64,000 nt of DNA from Mycobacterium shigaense. Lineage in GTDB: Bacteria; Actinomycetota; Actinomycetes; Mycobacteriales; Mycobacteriaceae. Position numbers and translations under genes: made by a program. The notes beneath the pieces are model-generated. The model was not told the origin of the DNA. It saw nothing but the letters and a program-made list of their open reading frames with translations, and made no database searches. Below, one piece after another: positions 1-7,502 of this stretch (within the stretch, counting starts at the first letter, position 1; each line of letters begins with the position of its first letter). The stretch spans positions 3,224,001 through 3,288,000 of the forward strand of contig NZ_AP018164.1 of assembly GCF_002356315.1 (NCBI RefSeq). Direction: 5' to 3'.

Positions 1-346
1 GCACCAGGGTGGGCACAGTCAGGGGGCCTATCGCGGCGACGCCGGCGGCGTCGGTGAGCACGGCGACGGCCCCGCGGGCCACCGCGTCGGCGGCATACCG
101 GGCGCCGTGCGTCGTCGCGCCGAGCAGGGCGGCGAACAGGTCGCCGGGCAGCACGTCCTGGGCGCGCAGCGTCACGCCGGTGATCGGCAGGTCGGGAACG
201 TCGTCGCCGGCCACCGGCACCGCGCCCACCTGCGCTGCCAGCGCGGGCAGCCGCGCCCCCGCGGCGGCGCTGGGGCGCAACTCAGTGGGCACCGACACTT
301 CCGTCACACCTTCCTTGGACCCGATCAGATCGCCGTGATCAGCCAT
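1..346 (-). CDS. murE: UDP-MurNAc-tripeptide synthetase MurE, N-terminal part
   Basis: MurE adds meso-diaminopimelate to UDP-MurNAc-L-Ala-D-Glu in the cytoplasm during peptidoglycan synthesis. Only the first 115 codons lie in the window; the gene runs off the left edge. The visible part has the MurE N-terminal domain signature [17 protein letters not shown] followed by [20 protein letters not shown], the UDP-MurNAc binding region, and closely resembles mycobacterial MurE. The ATG at 346 follows an AGGG-type ribosome site; in-frame GTGs lie a little downstream, so the exact start is uncertain. It belongs to the leftward division/cell-wall cluster but is separated here from pbpB by about 7 kb of unrelated genes. 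Confidence 0.85.
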   Translation of the reverse strand, partial: MADHGDLIGSKEGVTEVSVPTELRPSAAAGARLPALAAQVGAVPVAGDDVPDLPITGVTLRAQDVLPGDLFAALLGATTHGARYAADAVARGAVAVLTDAAGVAAIGPLTVPTLV

Positions 347-406
347 GACACCCTACCGACACCCGGCCACCCGGTAGGCACGCCCGCGCGGCACAGCCCG
401 GTCACG

Positions 407-1021
407 TCAACGCGGCGATTCGGGCATCCGAGCGCCCACCAGCGGCAGAAAGATCGTGTCGACGATCTCTTCGATGGCCTCGTCGGTCAGCGGCCGCAAC
501 GTCATCAGGATTTCGTGACGCCACAGATCGGCGGGTAACCGCCCGATTCGCTCGGTCACGCGGTCGCGCTCGATCTCGCCTCGATCGATGGCCCGCTGCA
601 GTGCCTGCTCCATGGCGGAGTCCCGGCCACCGCGGACAAAGGCGCTGAGGTCGGCCAAGCTGGTGCCGGTTTCGCGATAGAGGCTGCCGAGCTGGCTGAA
701 CACCTGCGCCGCCAACCCGATCCTGACCTTGTTGGCTTCCCGCAGCAGGCCGATGACGTCGCCTCGCAGGCTGCCGGTGTCGGGGGCAACCACCACGTCT
801 TTGCCCGCCGCATGGGCCAATGTCGCAATGACGAGCTCCTGCTTGCTGGACCAGCGGCGGTACAGCACGGCGCGGCTGGTGCCGGCCCGCACGGCGACGG
901 CGTCGATGGTGAAGTCGTCGTAGCCACGCTCGGTCAACTCGGCCCACGCCGAGTCCAGCAGCGCCTCCTGCAGCGCACGCCCTCGCCGGCGCTGTGGCGC
1001 GACAATCGGATTAAGAGACAT
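407..1021 (-). CDS. TetR-family transcriptional regulator
   Basis: This is a 204-residue TetR-type repressor. The N-terminal helix-turn-helix is at residues 37-64 (FTIDAVAVRAGTSRAVLYRRW), and a divergent all-helical ligand domain follows. It is transcribed away from the FAD monooxygenase at 1093, with 71 bp between the start codons, the usual arrangement of a TetR protein controlling itself and the divergent gene. A partly symmetric sequence in that gap could be its operator. The natural ligand cannot be read from sequence. It sits 60 bp upstream of murE on the same strand, where read-through into murE is possible. The family call is firm; the target is inferred from position. Confidence 0.85.
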   Translation of the reverse strand: MSLNPIVAPQRRRGRALQEALLDSAWAELTERGYDDFTIDAVAVRAGTSRAVLYRRWSSKQELVIATLAHAAGKDVVVAPDTGSLRGDVIGLLREANKVRIGLAAQVFSQLGSLYRETGTSLADLSAFVRGGRDSAMEQALQRAIDRGEIERDRVTERIGRLPADLWRHEILMTLRPLTDEAIEEIVDTIFLPLVGARMPESPR

Positions 1022-1042
1022 TGCGTTTCCTAACGCCAGGGC

Positions 1043-1070
1043 TTAGGTTCTAGGGTACAACCCGTATCTT
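1043..1070 (+). promoter_or_regulatory. Candidate promoter/operator between TetR gene and monooxygenase
   Basis: TTAGGT (1043-1048) and TATCTT (1065-1070) are separated by 16 bp and could form -35/-10 elements for the monooxygenase. Between them lies the inverted repeat GGGT-ACA-ACCC (1053-1063), a possible TetR half-site pair. This rests on inspection only. Confidence 0.3.
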
Positions 1071-1092
1071 AAAGTGAGAAGGTGGCGATCCC

Positions 1093-2235
1093 ATGCGGAT
1101 TCTCGTCTCCGGTGCCGGCGTCGCGGGCCTGAGCGCGGCGATCAACCTCGGCGCCGACGGCCACGACGTCACCCTCGTCGAACGCGCCGACCATCTGCGC
1201 GTCAACGGATCCCCCATCGACATCCGCGGTGACTCGATTGCCGTCGCCGACAAGATGGGCGTACTCACCGAGATCCTCGACCACCGCATCGACATGACCG
1301 AGCGCGTGCAGTTCGTCGACGCCAACGGCGCCGTGGTCGCCGAAATCCCCGAGGACCTCGGCGACTCCCCCGACGACATCGAAATCCCGCGCGAAGACCT
1401 CACCAACATCCTGCACAGGCGCCTCGGGCCGTCGGCCAAGCTGCGGTTCTGTGAATCGATCACCGAGATCGGCGACGACGGCCGCGGCGTCGACGTCCGA
1501 TTCAGCTCGGGCGCGGCCGAACGCTACGACCTGGTCGTGGGCGCCGACGGAATGCATTCCGCCGTCCGCCGGCTCACGTTCGGGCCCGAGCAACAGTTTC
1601 TCCACCACCTCGGCTTCTACATCGCACTGGCCAACCTGCCCGACTACACGCCATCCGGGCGCAACAACCCGATGTACAACTTCCCGGGCCACCTGGCCGG
1701 CATCGCCACCTATCGCGATAAAGCATTGGCGGTCTTGATCTTTCGCTCGCCTTGGATCGACTACGACTATCATGACCCGGCGGCACAGCAGCGGATCCTT
1801 TCCGATGCGTTTGCCGGCCACAGCGAATGGCGGGTCCCCGAGTTGGTCGCCGCCGCGGTCACGGACCCCGAGCTCTATTTCGATTCGGTCAGCCAGATCC
1901 ACATGCCGCGTTGGCATCGCGGTCACGTCGTCCTGGTCGGCGATGCCGCGCACTGCGCCTCGCCGCTGTCCGGGCGAGGCACCGCCCTCGCACTGACAGG
2001 CGCCTGGTTTCTGGCCAAAGCCTTGCGCGACCGTCCCGGCGGCCCGCGCCGGGCGTTCGAGCAATACGAACACGATCAGCGACCCCACGTCCTCCGCTCC
2101 CAGGCGACCGCGGCGCCGGGCGGTGACCGGCTGGTACCGGCCACCCAGGAGCAGATCGACGCGCGCAACCGCGGCTTGAGGCCGGCCGGCCACACGCGGA
2201 CGGCGAGCTCGAAGCCCTCGTCGAGCGGCAACTGA
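1093..2235 (+). CDS. FAD-dependent aromatic-ring/polyketide-type monooxygenase
   Basis: This 380-residue flavoprotein belongs to the PHBH/UbiH-like class A monooxygenases. The Rossmann motif GAGVAG is at residues 7-12, ending in the acidic VERAD strand that holds the FAD ribose. The second FAD motif GDAAH is at 283-287, followed by SPLSGRGTALALTGA. Such enzymes hydroxylate small aromatic, polyketide or antibiotic substrates with NAD(P)H and O2. The ATG follows GAAGGTGG, a good ribosome site. The gene is divergent from a TetR gene, suggesting substrate-induced expression. It is not part of the conserved division cluster and was probably acquired as a detoxification unit. The substrate is unknown. 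Confidence 0.8.
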   Translation: MRILVSGAGVAGLSAAINLGADGHDVTLVERADHLRVNGSPIDIRGDSIAVADKMGVLTEILDHRIDMTERVQFVDANGAVVAEIPEDLGDSPDDIEIPREDLTNILHRRLGPSAKLRFCESITEIGDDGRGVDVRFSSGAAERYDLVVGADGMHSAVRRLTFGPEQQFLHHLGFYIALANLPDYTPSGRNNPMYNFPGHLAGIATYRDKALAVLIFRSPWIDYDYHDPAAQQRILSDAFAGHSEWRVPELVAAAVTDPELYFDSVSQIHMPRWHRGHVVLVGDAAHCASPLSGRGTALALTGAWFLAKALRDRPGGPRRAFEQYEHDQRPHVLRSQATAAPGGDRLVPATQEQIDARNRGLRPAGHTRTASSKPSSSGN

Positions 2236-2376
2236 GTGCTGATGTATCCGCTGCGGTGCGCGGATGTAGTCGAGGCAGGCGTGAGACAGGTCCAGGTCGG
2301 GTCAGCCCGCGCGAAGCACGAATTGCGCTGGGCCGGTGACTGTTTCGAGCGTGGCGAGCGCGTCTCCAGCCAAGTC

Positions 2377-3042
2377 TCAGGTGGCCCGCGCCCGCGCGGC
2401 GCCCCCCGACCGCTTGGCCGCGGCCCGCGCGCTGCCGGCGTGTTCGATTTGCAGCACCGCCGCGTCGACGAGGCTGCCGATGATGTCGCACGTGCTGAAA
2501 TCGTGCAGCCAAAGGTGCGGTGTATCGGTCCGATGCAGCATGGCGACCCCGTGCAGGGCGACCGACAGGGCGGCGGCGGTTTTGTCCGAGACGCCGTCCG
2601 CGGAACCGGTGGCTTCGGTGTCCCCGATGGCGAGTAGCCCACGCGTCATCACCGCGAGGGCCTGGCGGGCGGCCGGCGGGGCCTCATCGACCTGGGTCAT
2701 CAGCGAATATCGAAGCGGAAAGCGTTGTGCGAACGCCACATAAGCCCGGCAGCCGAGCAGCAAGCGAGACCTTGGGGTCTCGCCCGCGTGGGCCTGCTCG
2801 ACGATGTCCTGACAGACCTGCTGCCAGCTCAATTCGGCGACGGCCGCCAGGACCGCGTCGCGGTCGGCAAAGTGGGAGTACACCGACATCGTCGATATCC
2901 CCGCGGCACGGGCGATGCTGCGCAGCGAAACCTCTACTTCATTCTGGGCCTGGTCGATGACATGGATCGCGGCACTAAGAATCTCGTCGCGCAGCAACCC
3001 CCCCTGACCGCGCGGATTTCGCTGTCGAGCTGGTCGAACCAT
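2377..3042 (-). CDS. TetR-family transcriptional regulator, probable regulator of the adjacent mmpS-mmpL
   Basis: This 221-residue TetR protein has its helix-turn-helix at about residues 38-64 (VSLRSIARAAGISTMSVYSHF). The C-terminal tail is rich in Ala and Arg. It is divergent from mmpS (start 3292), with a 249-bp gap rich in palindromes, so it likely represses the mmpS-mmpL-thioesterase operon. The ATG at 3042 follows GGAGGTT. Many mycobacterial MmpS/MmpL pairs have a neighbouring TetR or MarR gene, which supports the link; the inducer is unknown. The 141 bp between this gene and the monooxygenase holds nothing else I recognise. Confidence 0.82.
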   Translation of the reverse strand: MVRPARQRNPRGQGGLLRDEILSAAIHVIDQAQNEVEVSLRSIARAAGISTMSVYSHFADRDAVLAAVAELSWQQVCQDIVEQAHAGETPRSRLLLGCRAYVAFAQRFPLRYSLMTQVDEAPPAARQALAVMTRGLLAIGDTEATGSADGVSDKTAAALSVALHGVAMLHRTDTPHLWLHDFSTCDIIGSLVDAAVLQIEHAGSARAAAKRSGGAARARAT

Positions 3043-3186
3043 GGTCTCAGCCTAACCTCCGGCGATCGCCATTCTTGGCTCATCGCGGCTTGTCGCGCGG
3101 ATGGTGGGGCCGCCGGAATGCCCTGGACCTCATCGCTTAAGGCTTCCTCGCAACGAGGGCTCGACCATCGAACACACGGCGAATGT

Positions 3187-3229
3187 GTAACGCACGTTAC
3201 TATACAGCCGTATGCATATGTACGTATAG
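3187..3229. promoter_or_regulatory. Cluster of palindromes in the tetR-mmpS intergenic region (candidate operator)
   Basis: Three symmetric elements lie together: GTAACG-CA-CGTTAC (3187-3200), the CTATAC/GTATAG arms (3200-3205 and 3224-3229), and between them the perfect 8-bp palindrome TATGCATA (3211-3218). The stretch is unusually AT-rich for this genome. It lies 63 bp before mmpS and 145 bp before the divergent tetR start, a plausible place for a TetR operator and promoter. Binding has not been shown. Confidence 0.4.
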
Positions 3230-3291
3230 TCACGGTCTATGACATCCGAGCGGACAAGCCATGCGGGTGGACCGCAGCCCCGGGTCAGCCG

Positions 3292-3729
3292 ATGAACAGG
3301 CTGTTGAGCGCGGCCGCCCAGGCGTGGGTCCTGGTCATCGTCGTCGCGGTGACGACGGTCGGCGCATTCATCATCTACCGGCTGCACGGTGTGTTCGGTT
3401 CACAAAGCGCGGGATCCGGCGAGACACGCACGGAGAACATCGTTTCCACGATTCCGAAGTTCGTGACCTATGAGGTGGACGGACCGCCGGGAACCTCGGG
3501 AATGGTCAGTTACATCGACGGGAACTCGCAGGCGCAGCAGGAGCGCTTCACCTCGTTGCCGTGGTCGCACACACTGGTGACCACCGTTCCCAGTGTGTTC
3601 GCCAACGTGGTCGCCCAAGGGGACAGTTCGGCGCTGCGGTGCCGGATCACGGTCAACGGCGAACTGCGCGAACAACAGGGCGCCACCGGCACCGACGCGA
3701 CCGCGTTTTGCCTCGTGAAGGCAGCATGA
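3292..3729 (+). CDS. mmpS: MmpS-family membrane accessory protein
   Basis: A 145-residue MmpS protein, the usual length for the family (about 140). It starts with MNRLL and a single N-terminal membrane helix (about residues 8-29), followed by the family signature YRLHGVFGS. The C-terminal part is an extracytoplasmic beta-sandwich domain with the typical TYEVDG and LPWSHTL segments. MmpS proteins assist MmpL transporters in exporting lipids, siderophores or drugs. Its stop codon overlaps the mmpL start (ATGA), so the two are translationally coupled. ATG 3292 was chosen because no earlier in-frame ATG or GTG gives a sensible N-terminus; the ribosome site is weak. Confidence 0.88.
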   Translation: MNRLLSAAAQAWVLVIVVAVTTVGAFIIYRLHGVFGSQSAGSGETRTENIVSTIPKFVTYEVDGPPGTSGMVSYIDGNSQAQQERFTSLPWSHTLVTTVPSVFANVVAQGDSSALRCRITVNGELREQQGATGTDATAFCLVKAA

Positions 3730-6644
3730 GCGGTAGTCAGCGCACGGACAATCCGCACCCGCGGTGGCCCCGGTTGGTGCGTACCTTGTCGGTGCCCGTC
3801 ATCCTCGTCTGGCTGGCCGCTGCCGCCGCGACGAATATCCTCGTGCCCAAGCTGGAGGTCGTTGGCGCGCAACACGCGGTGTCGATGTCGCCCCAGGACG
3901 CACCGTCGGTCATCGCGATGAAACACATCGGCCAGAAATTCGGCGAGTTCACCTCCGACAGCGTGGTGATGATCATCCTGGAAAGCGACACCGTGCTGGG
4001 CGACCAGGCACACCGCTACTACGCCGGGCTGGTCGACAGACTTCGGCGCGACAGCGCACACGTCGAACACGTCCAGGATTTCTGGGGTGACCGCATCACC
4101 TCGGCGGGTTCGCAGAGCGAAAGCGGCAACGCCGCCTACGTACAGGTCCATCTGGCGGGCAATCAAGGCTCCGCGCAAGGCATCGACTCGGTCCGCGCCG
4201 TGCGCGACATCGTCGATCGCGACCATCCGCCGCCCGGCCTGCGTGCCTACCTCACCGGCCAGGCGGCCCAGGTCGCCGACACCAACGAGGCCGGCGACAA
4301 GAGCGGGGCCAAAATGACCGTGGTCACGGTCATCGTCATCACGCTGATGTTGCTGATCGTGTACCGCTCGCTGGTGACGACTTTTGTCGCTCTCCTGGTG
4401 GTGCTGACCGAAATGAGCATGGCCCGCGGCGTCGTCGCCGTTTTGGGCAACTACGACCTGATCGGGCTGTCCACCTTTTCCGTCAATGTCCTGACGGCGA
4501 TGACGATCGCCGCAGGAACCGACTACTGGATCTTTCTGCTCGGCCGCTATCACGAGGCCCGCAACAGCGGCGAGGACACCGAAAAAGCTTTCTATTCAAC
4601 CTTTTCCGGTGTTGCCCATGTCATACTCGGATCTGGTCTGACCATCGCCGGCGCGATGATGTGCCTGCGCTTCACCCGCCTGAACTACTTCAACACCCTG
4701 GCGCTGCCTTGCGCGATCGCCATGCTCGTCACCCTCACGATGGCCCTGACGTTCGCCCCCGCCGTACTCACCATCAGCAGTCGCTTCGGTCCACTTGACC
4801 CTAAACGCAACGAGAAGGCCCGCGGCTGGCGCAAACTCGGCACGGCGGTGGTGCGTTGGCCCGGCCCCATCTTCGTCGTCGCGACCGCGCTCTCGCTCGT
4901 CGGTCTCGCCGCGCTCCCGGGCTATCGGACCAGCTACAACAACCGCTTCTACATCCCCGACGATGTTCCGTCGAACCTCGGCTACACGGCTGCGGAGAAA
5001 CACTTCACCTCCGCCCGGATGAATCCCGACCTGCTGATGGTCGAGGCCGACCACGACATGCGCAACCCGCGCGACATGCTGGTGCTGGATCGGGTGGCCA
5101 AGAACATCTTCCGCATCCCAGGAATCGCGCGCGTGCAGAGCATCACCCGCCCCCTGGGTCCACCGATGGAACACGGTTCGGTGCCCTACCAGATCAGCGC
5201 ACAAGCGGTGTCGATGCGGGAGAATCTGCAATTCCTGCAGGCCCGGCTCGACGACACCCAGACGATGACCGACAAGCTCACCGCGATGATCGCGATCATG
5301 GCGCACCTCCACGACCTGACCGTGCAGGTCGCCGATGCCACGCACACCGCGGCGGGCTCGACGCACGACATGTCGGCCACCACCGCCGAATTACGCGACC
5401 AGATAGCCGATTTCGACGACTTCTTCCGACCGTTGCGGAGCTATTTCTACTGGGAACGGCATTGCTATGACATCCCCGCGTGCTGGGCGTTCCGATCGTT
5501 GTTCGACGCCACCGACGGCTTCGACAAACTCGCCGACAACACCAAGGCGCTTTCGTCCGCGCTGGATTCCGTCGACCGGCTGACCCCCCAGATCGCGGAC
5601 CAGCTTCCCCCACTGATCGCCCTGTCGACGACCGTCCGTGACCTGATGCTGACCCTGCGCAGCAGCTTCGGCGGCATGATCACGCAACTGGAACGCATGA
5701 CCGACACGGCGGCCGCGATGGGGCAGACCTTCGACGAGGCGAAGAACGACGACATGTTCTATCTGCCGCCGGAGGCCTTCGACAGCCCAGACTTTCAACG
5801 CGGCATGCAACTCATGCTGTCGCCGGACGGAAAGGCCGCGCGCTTCATCGTCACCCACGACGTCGATCCGGCTACCCCCGAAGGCATTTCACACGTGGAC
5901 GCCGAGTTGCGGGCGGCCAAGGAAGCCGTCAAGGGCGGCCCGCTGGCGAATGCGAAATTCTTCCTCGGCGGTACGGCGGCCACCTACAAAGACATTCAGC
6001 AGGGAGCCCACTACGACCTGCTGATTGCCGCCATCGCGGCGATCATATTGATCTTCGTGGTGATGGTGGTGATCACCCGCGCCCTGGTCGCCGCCATGGT
6101 GATCGTCGGTACCGTCGTGCTCTCACTGGCCGCCTCGTTTGGCCTGTCCGTGCTGATCTGGCAACAGATCCTCGGCATCGAGCTGCAGTGGCTGGTCATC
6201 GTTATGGCCGTCATCGTGCTCCTCGCCGTGGGATCCGACTACAACCTGCTCGTCGTATCCCGGATGAAAGAAGAGATCGGGGCTGGGCTGAAAACCGGAC
6301 TCATCCGTGCCATGGGCGCCACCGGGGGTGTCGTCACAGCAGCAGGATTGGTGTTCGCGTTCACCATGATCTCGATGATCACCAACGACCTTCGGTCCGT
6401 CGGACAGATCGGCACCACGATCGGATTGGGGCTGTTATTCGACACCTTCGTCGTGCGTTCGCTCTTGACACCCTCGATCGCCGCGTTGCTCGGGCGGTGG
6501 TTCTGGTGGCCCATGAAGATTGACACCAGACCGGCCAGGCTCCGGCGATCCGGACGCACACAGACCACCGGACCCGCACCCGCCGCAGGCTCAGAACCAA
6601 CGAATAGCCAATTTCCACAACATATCTCGAGGAGCCGAACGTGA
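3726..6644 (+). CDS. mmpL: MmpL-family RND transporter
   Basis: A 972-residue inner-membrane RND transporter of the MmpL4/MmpL5 type. A first membrane helix (about residues 20-40) is followed by a periplasmic domain, a bundle of helices with the MmpL signature AAGTDYWIFLLGRYHEAR, a second large periplasmic domain with a coiled-coil-like middle, and a second helix bundle carrying VGSDYNLLVVSRMKEE. The paired GTDY/GSDY segments hold the aspartate-tyrosine proton-relay residues of MmpL proteins. The long second periplasmic loop with two cysteines (HCYDIPACW) is typical of MmpL4/5-like members. It is coupled to mmpS upstream and overlaps the thioesterase downstream by 4 bp. The cargo is unknown; lipid, siderophore or drug efflux are all possible. 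Confidence 0.9.
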   Translation: MSGSQRTDNPHPRWPRLVRTLSVPVILVWLAAAAATNILVPKLEVVGAQHAVSMSPQDAPSVIAMKHIGQKFGEFTSDSVVMIILESDTVLGDQAHRYYAGLVDRLRRDSAHVEHVQDFWGDRITSAGSQSESGNAAYVQVHLAGNQGSAQGIDSVRAVRDIVDRDHPPPGLRAYLTGQAAQVADTNEAGDKSGAKMTVVTVIVITLMLLIVYRSLVTTFVALLVVLTEMSMARGVVAVLGNYDLIGLSTFSVNVLTAMTIAAGTDYWIFLLGRYHEARNSGEDTEKAFYSTFSGVAHVILGSGLTIAGAMMCLRFTRLNYFNTLALPCAIAMLVTLTMALTFAPAVLTISSRFGPLDPKRNEKARGWRKLGTAVVRWPGPIFVVATALSLVGLAALPGYRTSYNNRFYIPDDVPSNLGYTAAEKHFTSARMNPDLLMVEADHDMRNPRDMLVLDRVAKNIFRIPGIARVQSITRPLGPPMEHGSVPYQISAQAVSMRENLQFLQARLDDTQTMTDKLTAMIAIMAHLHDLTVQVADATHTAAGSTHDMSATTAELRDQIADFDDFFRPLRSYFYWERHCYDIPACWAFRSLFDATDGFDKLADNTKALSSALDSVDRLTPQIADQLPPLIALSTTVRDLMLTLRSSFGGMITQLERMTDTAAAMGQTFDEAKNDDMFYLPPEAFDSPDFQRGMQLMLSPDGKAARFIVTHDVDPATPEGISHVDAELRAAKEAVKGGPLANAKFFLGGTAATYKDIQQGAHYDLLIAAIAAIILIFVVMVVITRALVAAMVIVGTVVLSLAASFGLSVLIWQQILGIELQWLVIVMAVIVLLAVGSDYNLLVVSRMKEEIGAGLKTGLIRAMGATGGVVTAAGLVFAFTMISMITNDLRSVGQIGTTIGLGLLFDTFVVRSLLTPSIAALLGRWFWWPMKIDTRPARLRRSGRTQTTGPAPAAGSEPTNSQFPQHISRSRT

Positions 6645-7495
6645 CAGACAGCACGACCGTCACCCGCCCCTTCACCGACCTCACTACCATCGAGCCCACC
6701 GGCGCCGGCACCTTCGCGGCCACCATCGACCCGATGTGGACTATCGGCTCCAAAGTGCATGGCGGCTGCCTGATGGCGCTCTGCGGCGCGGCGGCTCATC
6801 AGGCGCTCGGCGAGGTCGCGCTGTCACCGATCGCGCTGGGCGCCAACTACCTCTCCGCGCCCGACCCGGGCGAGGTCCGGTTGTCCACGTCCGTCCGCCG
6901 TCGCGGTCGACAGGTCTGTCTCGTCGATGTGGAACTCTCGCAGCGCGATCGGCCCGCGGTGAGGTGCACCATCACCCTCGGACACCTGGATGTCGATCCG
7001 CCACGCCATCAGGAGACCCACGCACTGACGGGAATGGCGGCTGAGCCCGGTGCAGACGCGATCCCCGTCAACTCCGAAAGCCCGGTGGGACAGATCATCC
7101 ACGTTAGCCAGGGATGTGACCTGCGGCTGGATCCCACAGCCTCGGGCTTTCTCGACGGCAAGGTCGGACCACCGATCACTCGAATGTGGTTGCGCCCCTT
7201 AGTAACTGACGAGGTAGATCCGGACAAGGCCGCATTGTTCGCGATTATGGCCGGTGATATCAGCCCACCGGTGATCATGCAGCGCGGCTTCTTCGGCTGG
7301 ACACCCACCGTCCAACTCACCACCTACCTACGCCGCCTCCCCTCGCCCGGCTGGATGCGCGTCATGGCCAGCTCAACGCTGCTGGGCGACACATGGTTCG
7401 AAGAGGACCACGTCATCGTGGACGCCGCGGGTCACATCGTCGCGCAGAGCCGACAGTTGGCCTTGCTGCCCAAACAGAACTGGCAACCCGAATGA
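6641..7495 (+). CDS. Acyl-CoA thioesterase-like (hot-dog fold) protein
   Basis: A 284-residue protein resembling TesB-like/4HBT_3 double hot-dog thioesterases. It has the family-type segments VHGGCLMALCGAAAHQAL in the first half and WTPTVQLTTYLRRLP in the second. Such enzymes cleave fatty acyl-CoA thioesters. The GTG start at 6641 overlaps the mmpL stop and follows GAGGAG, so it is the last gene of an mmpS-mmpL-thioesterase operon. This suggests it prepares or recycles an acyl compound moved by MmpL, but that is inference. The catalytic residues could not be placed with certainty. Confidence 0.7.
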   Translation: MTDSTTVTRPFTDLTTIEPTGAGTFAATIDPMWTIGSKVHGGCLMALCGAAAHQALGEVALSPIALGANYLSAPDPGEVRLSTSVRRRGRQVCLVDVELSQRDRPAVRCTITLGHLDVDPPRHQETHALTGMAAEPGADAIPVNSESPVGQIIHVSQGCDLRLDPTASGFLDGKVGPPITRMWLRPLVTDEVDPDKAALFAIMAGDISPPVIMQRGFFGWTPTVQLTTYLRRLPSPGWMRVMASSTLLGDTWFEEDHVIVDAAGHIVAQSRQLALLPKQNWQPE

Positions 7496-7502
7496 ACCGG
7501 CG

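Noticed and set aside
3042..3062. IdeR (iron box)-like GGTTAGGCT before the second tetR gene
   Set aside because: Only one half of the 19-bp box matches, and the sequence also contains the GGAGGT ribosome site of tetR, which explains it better.
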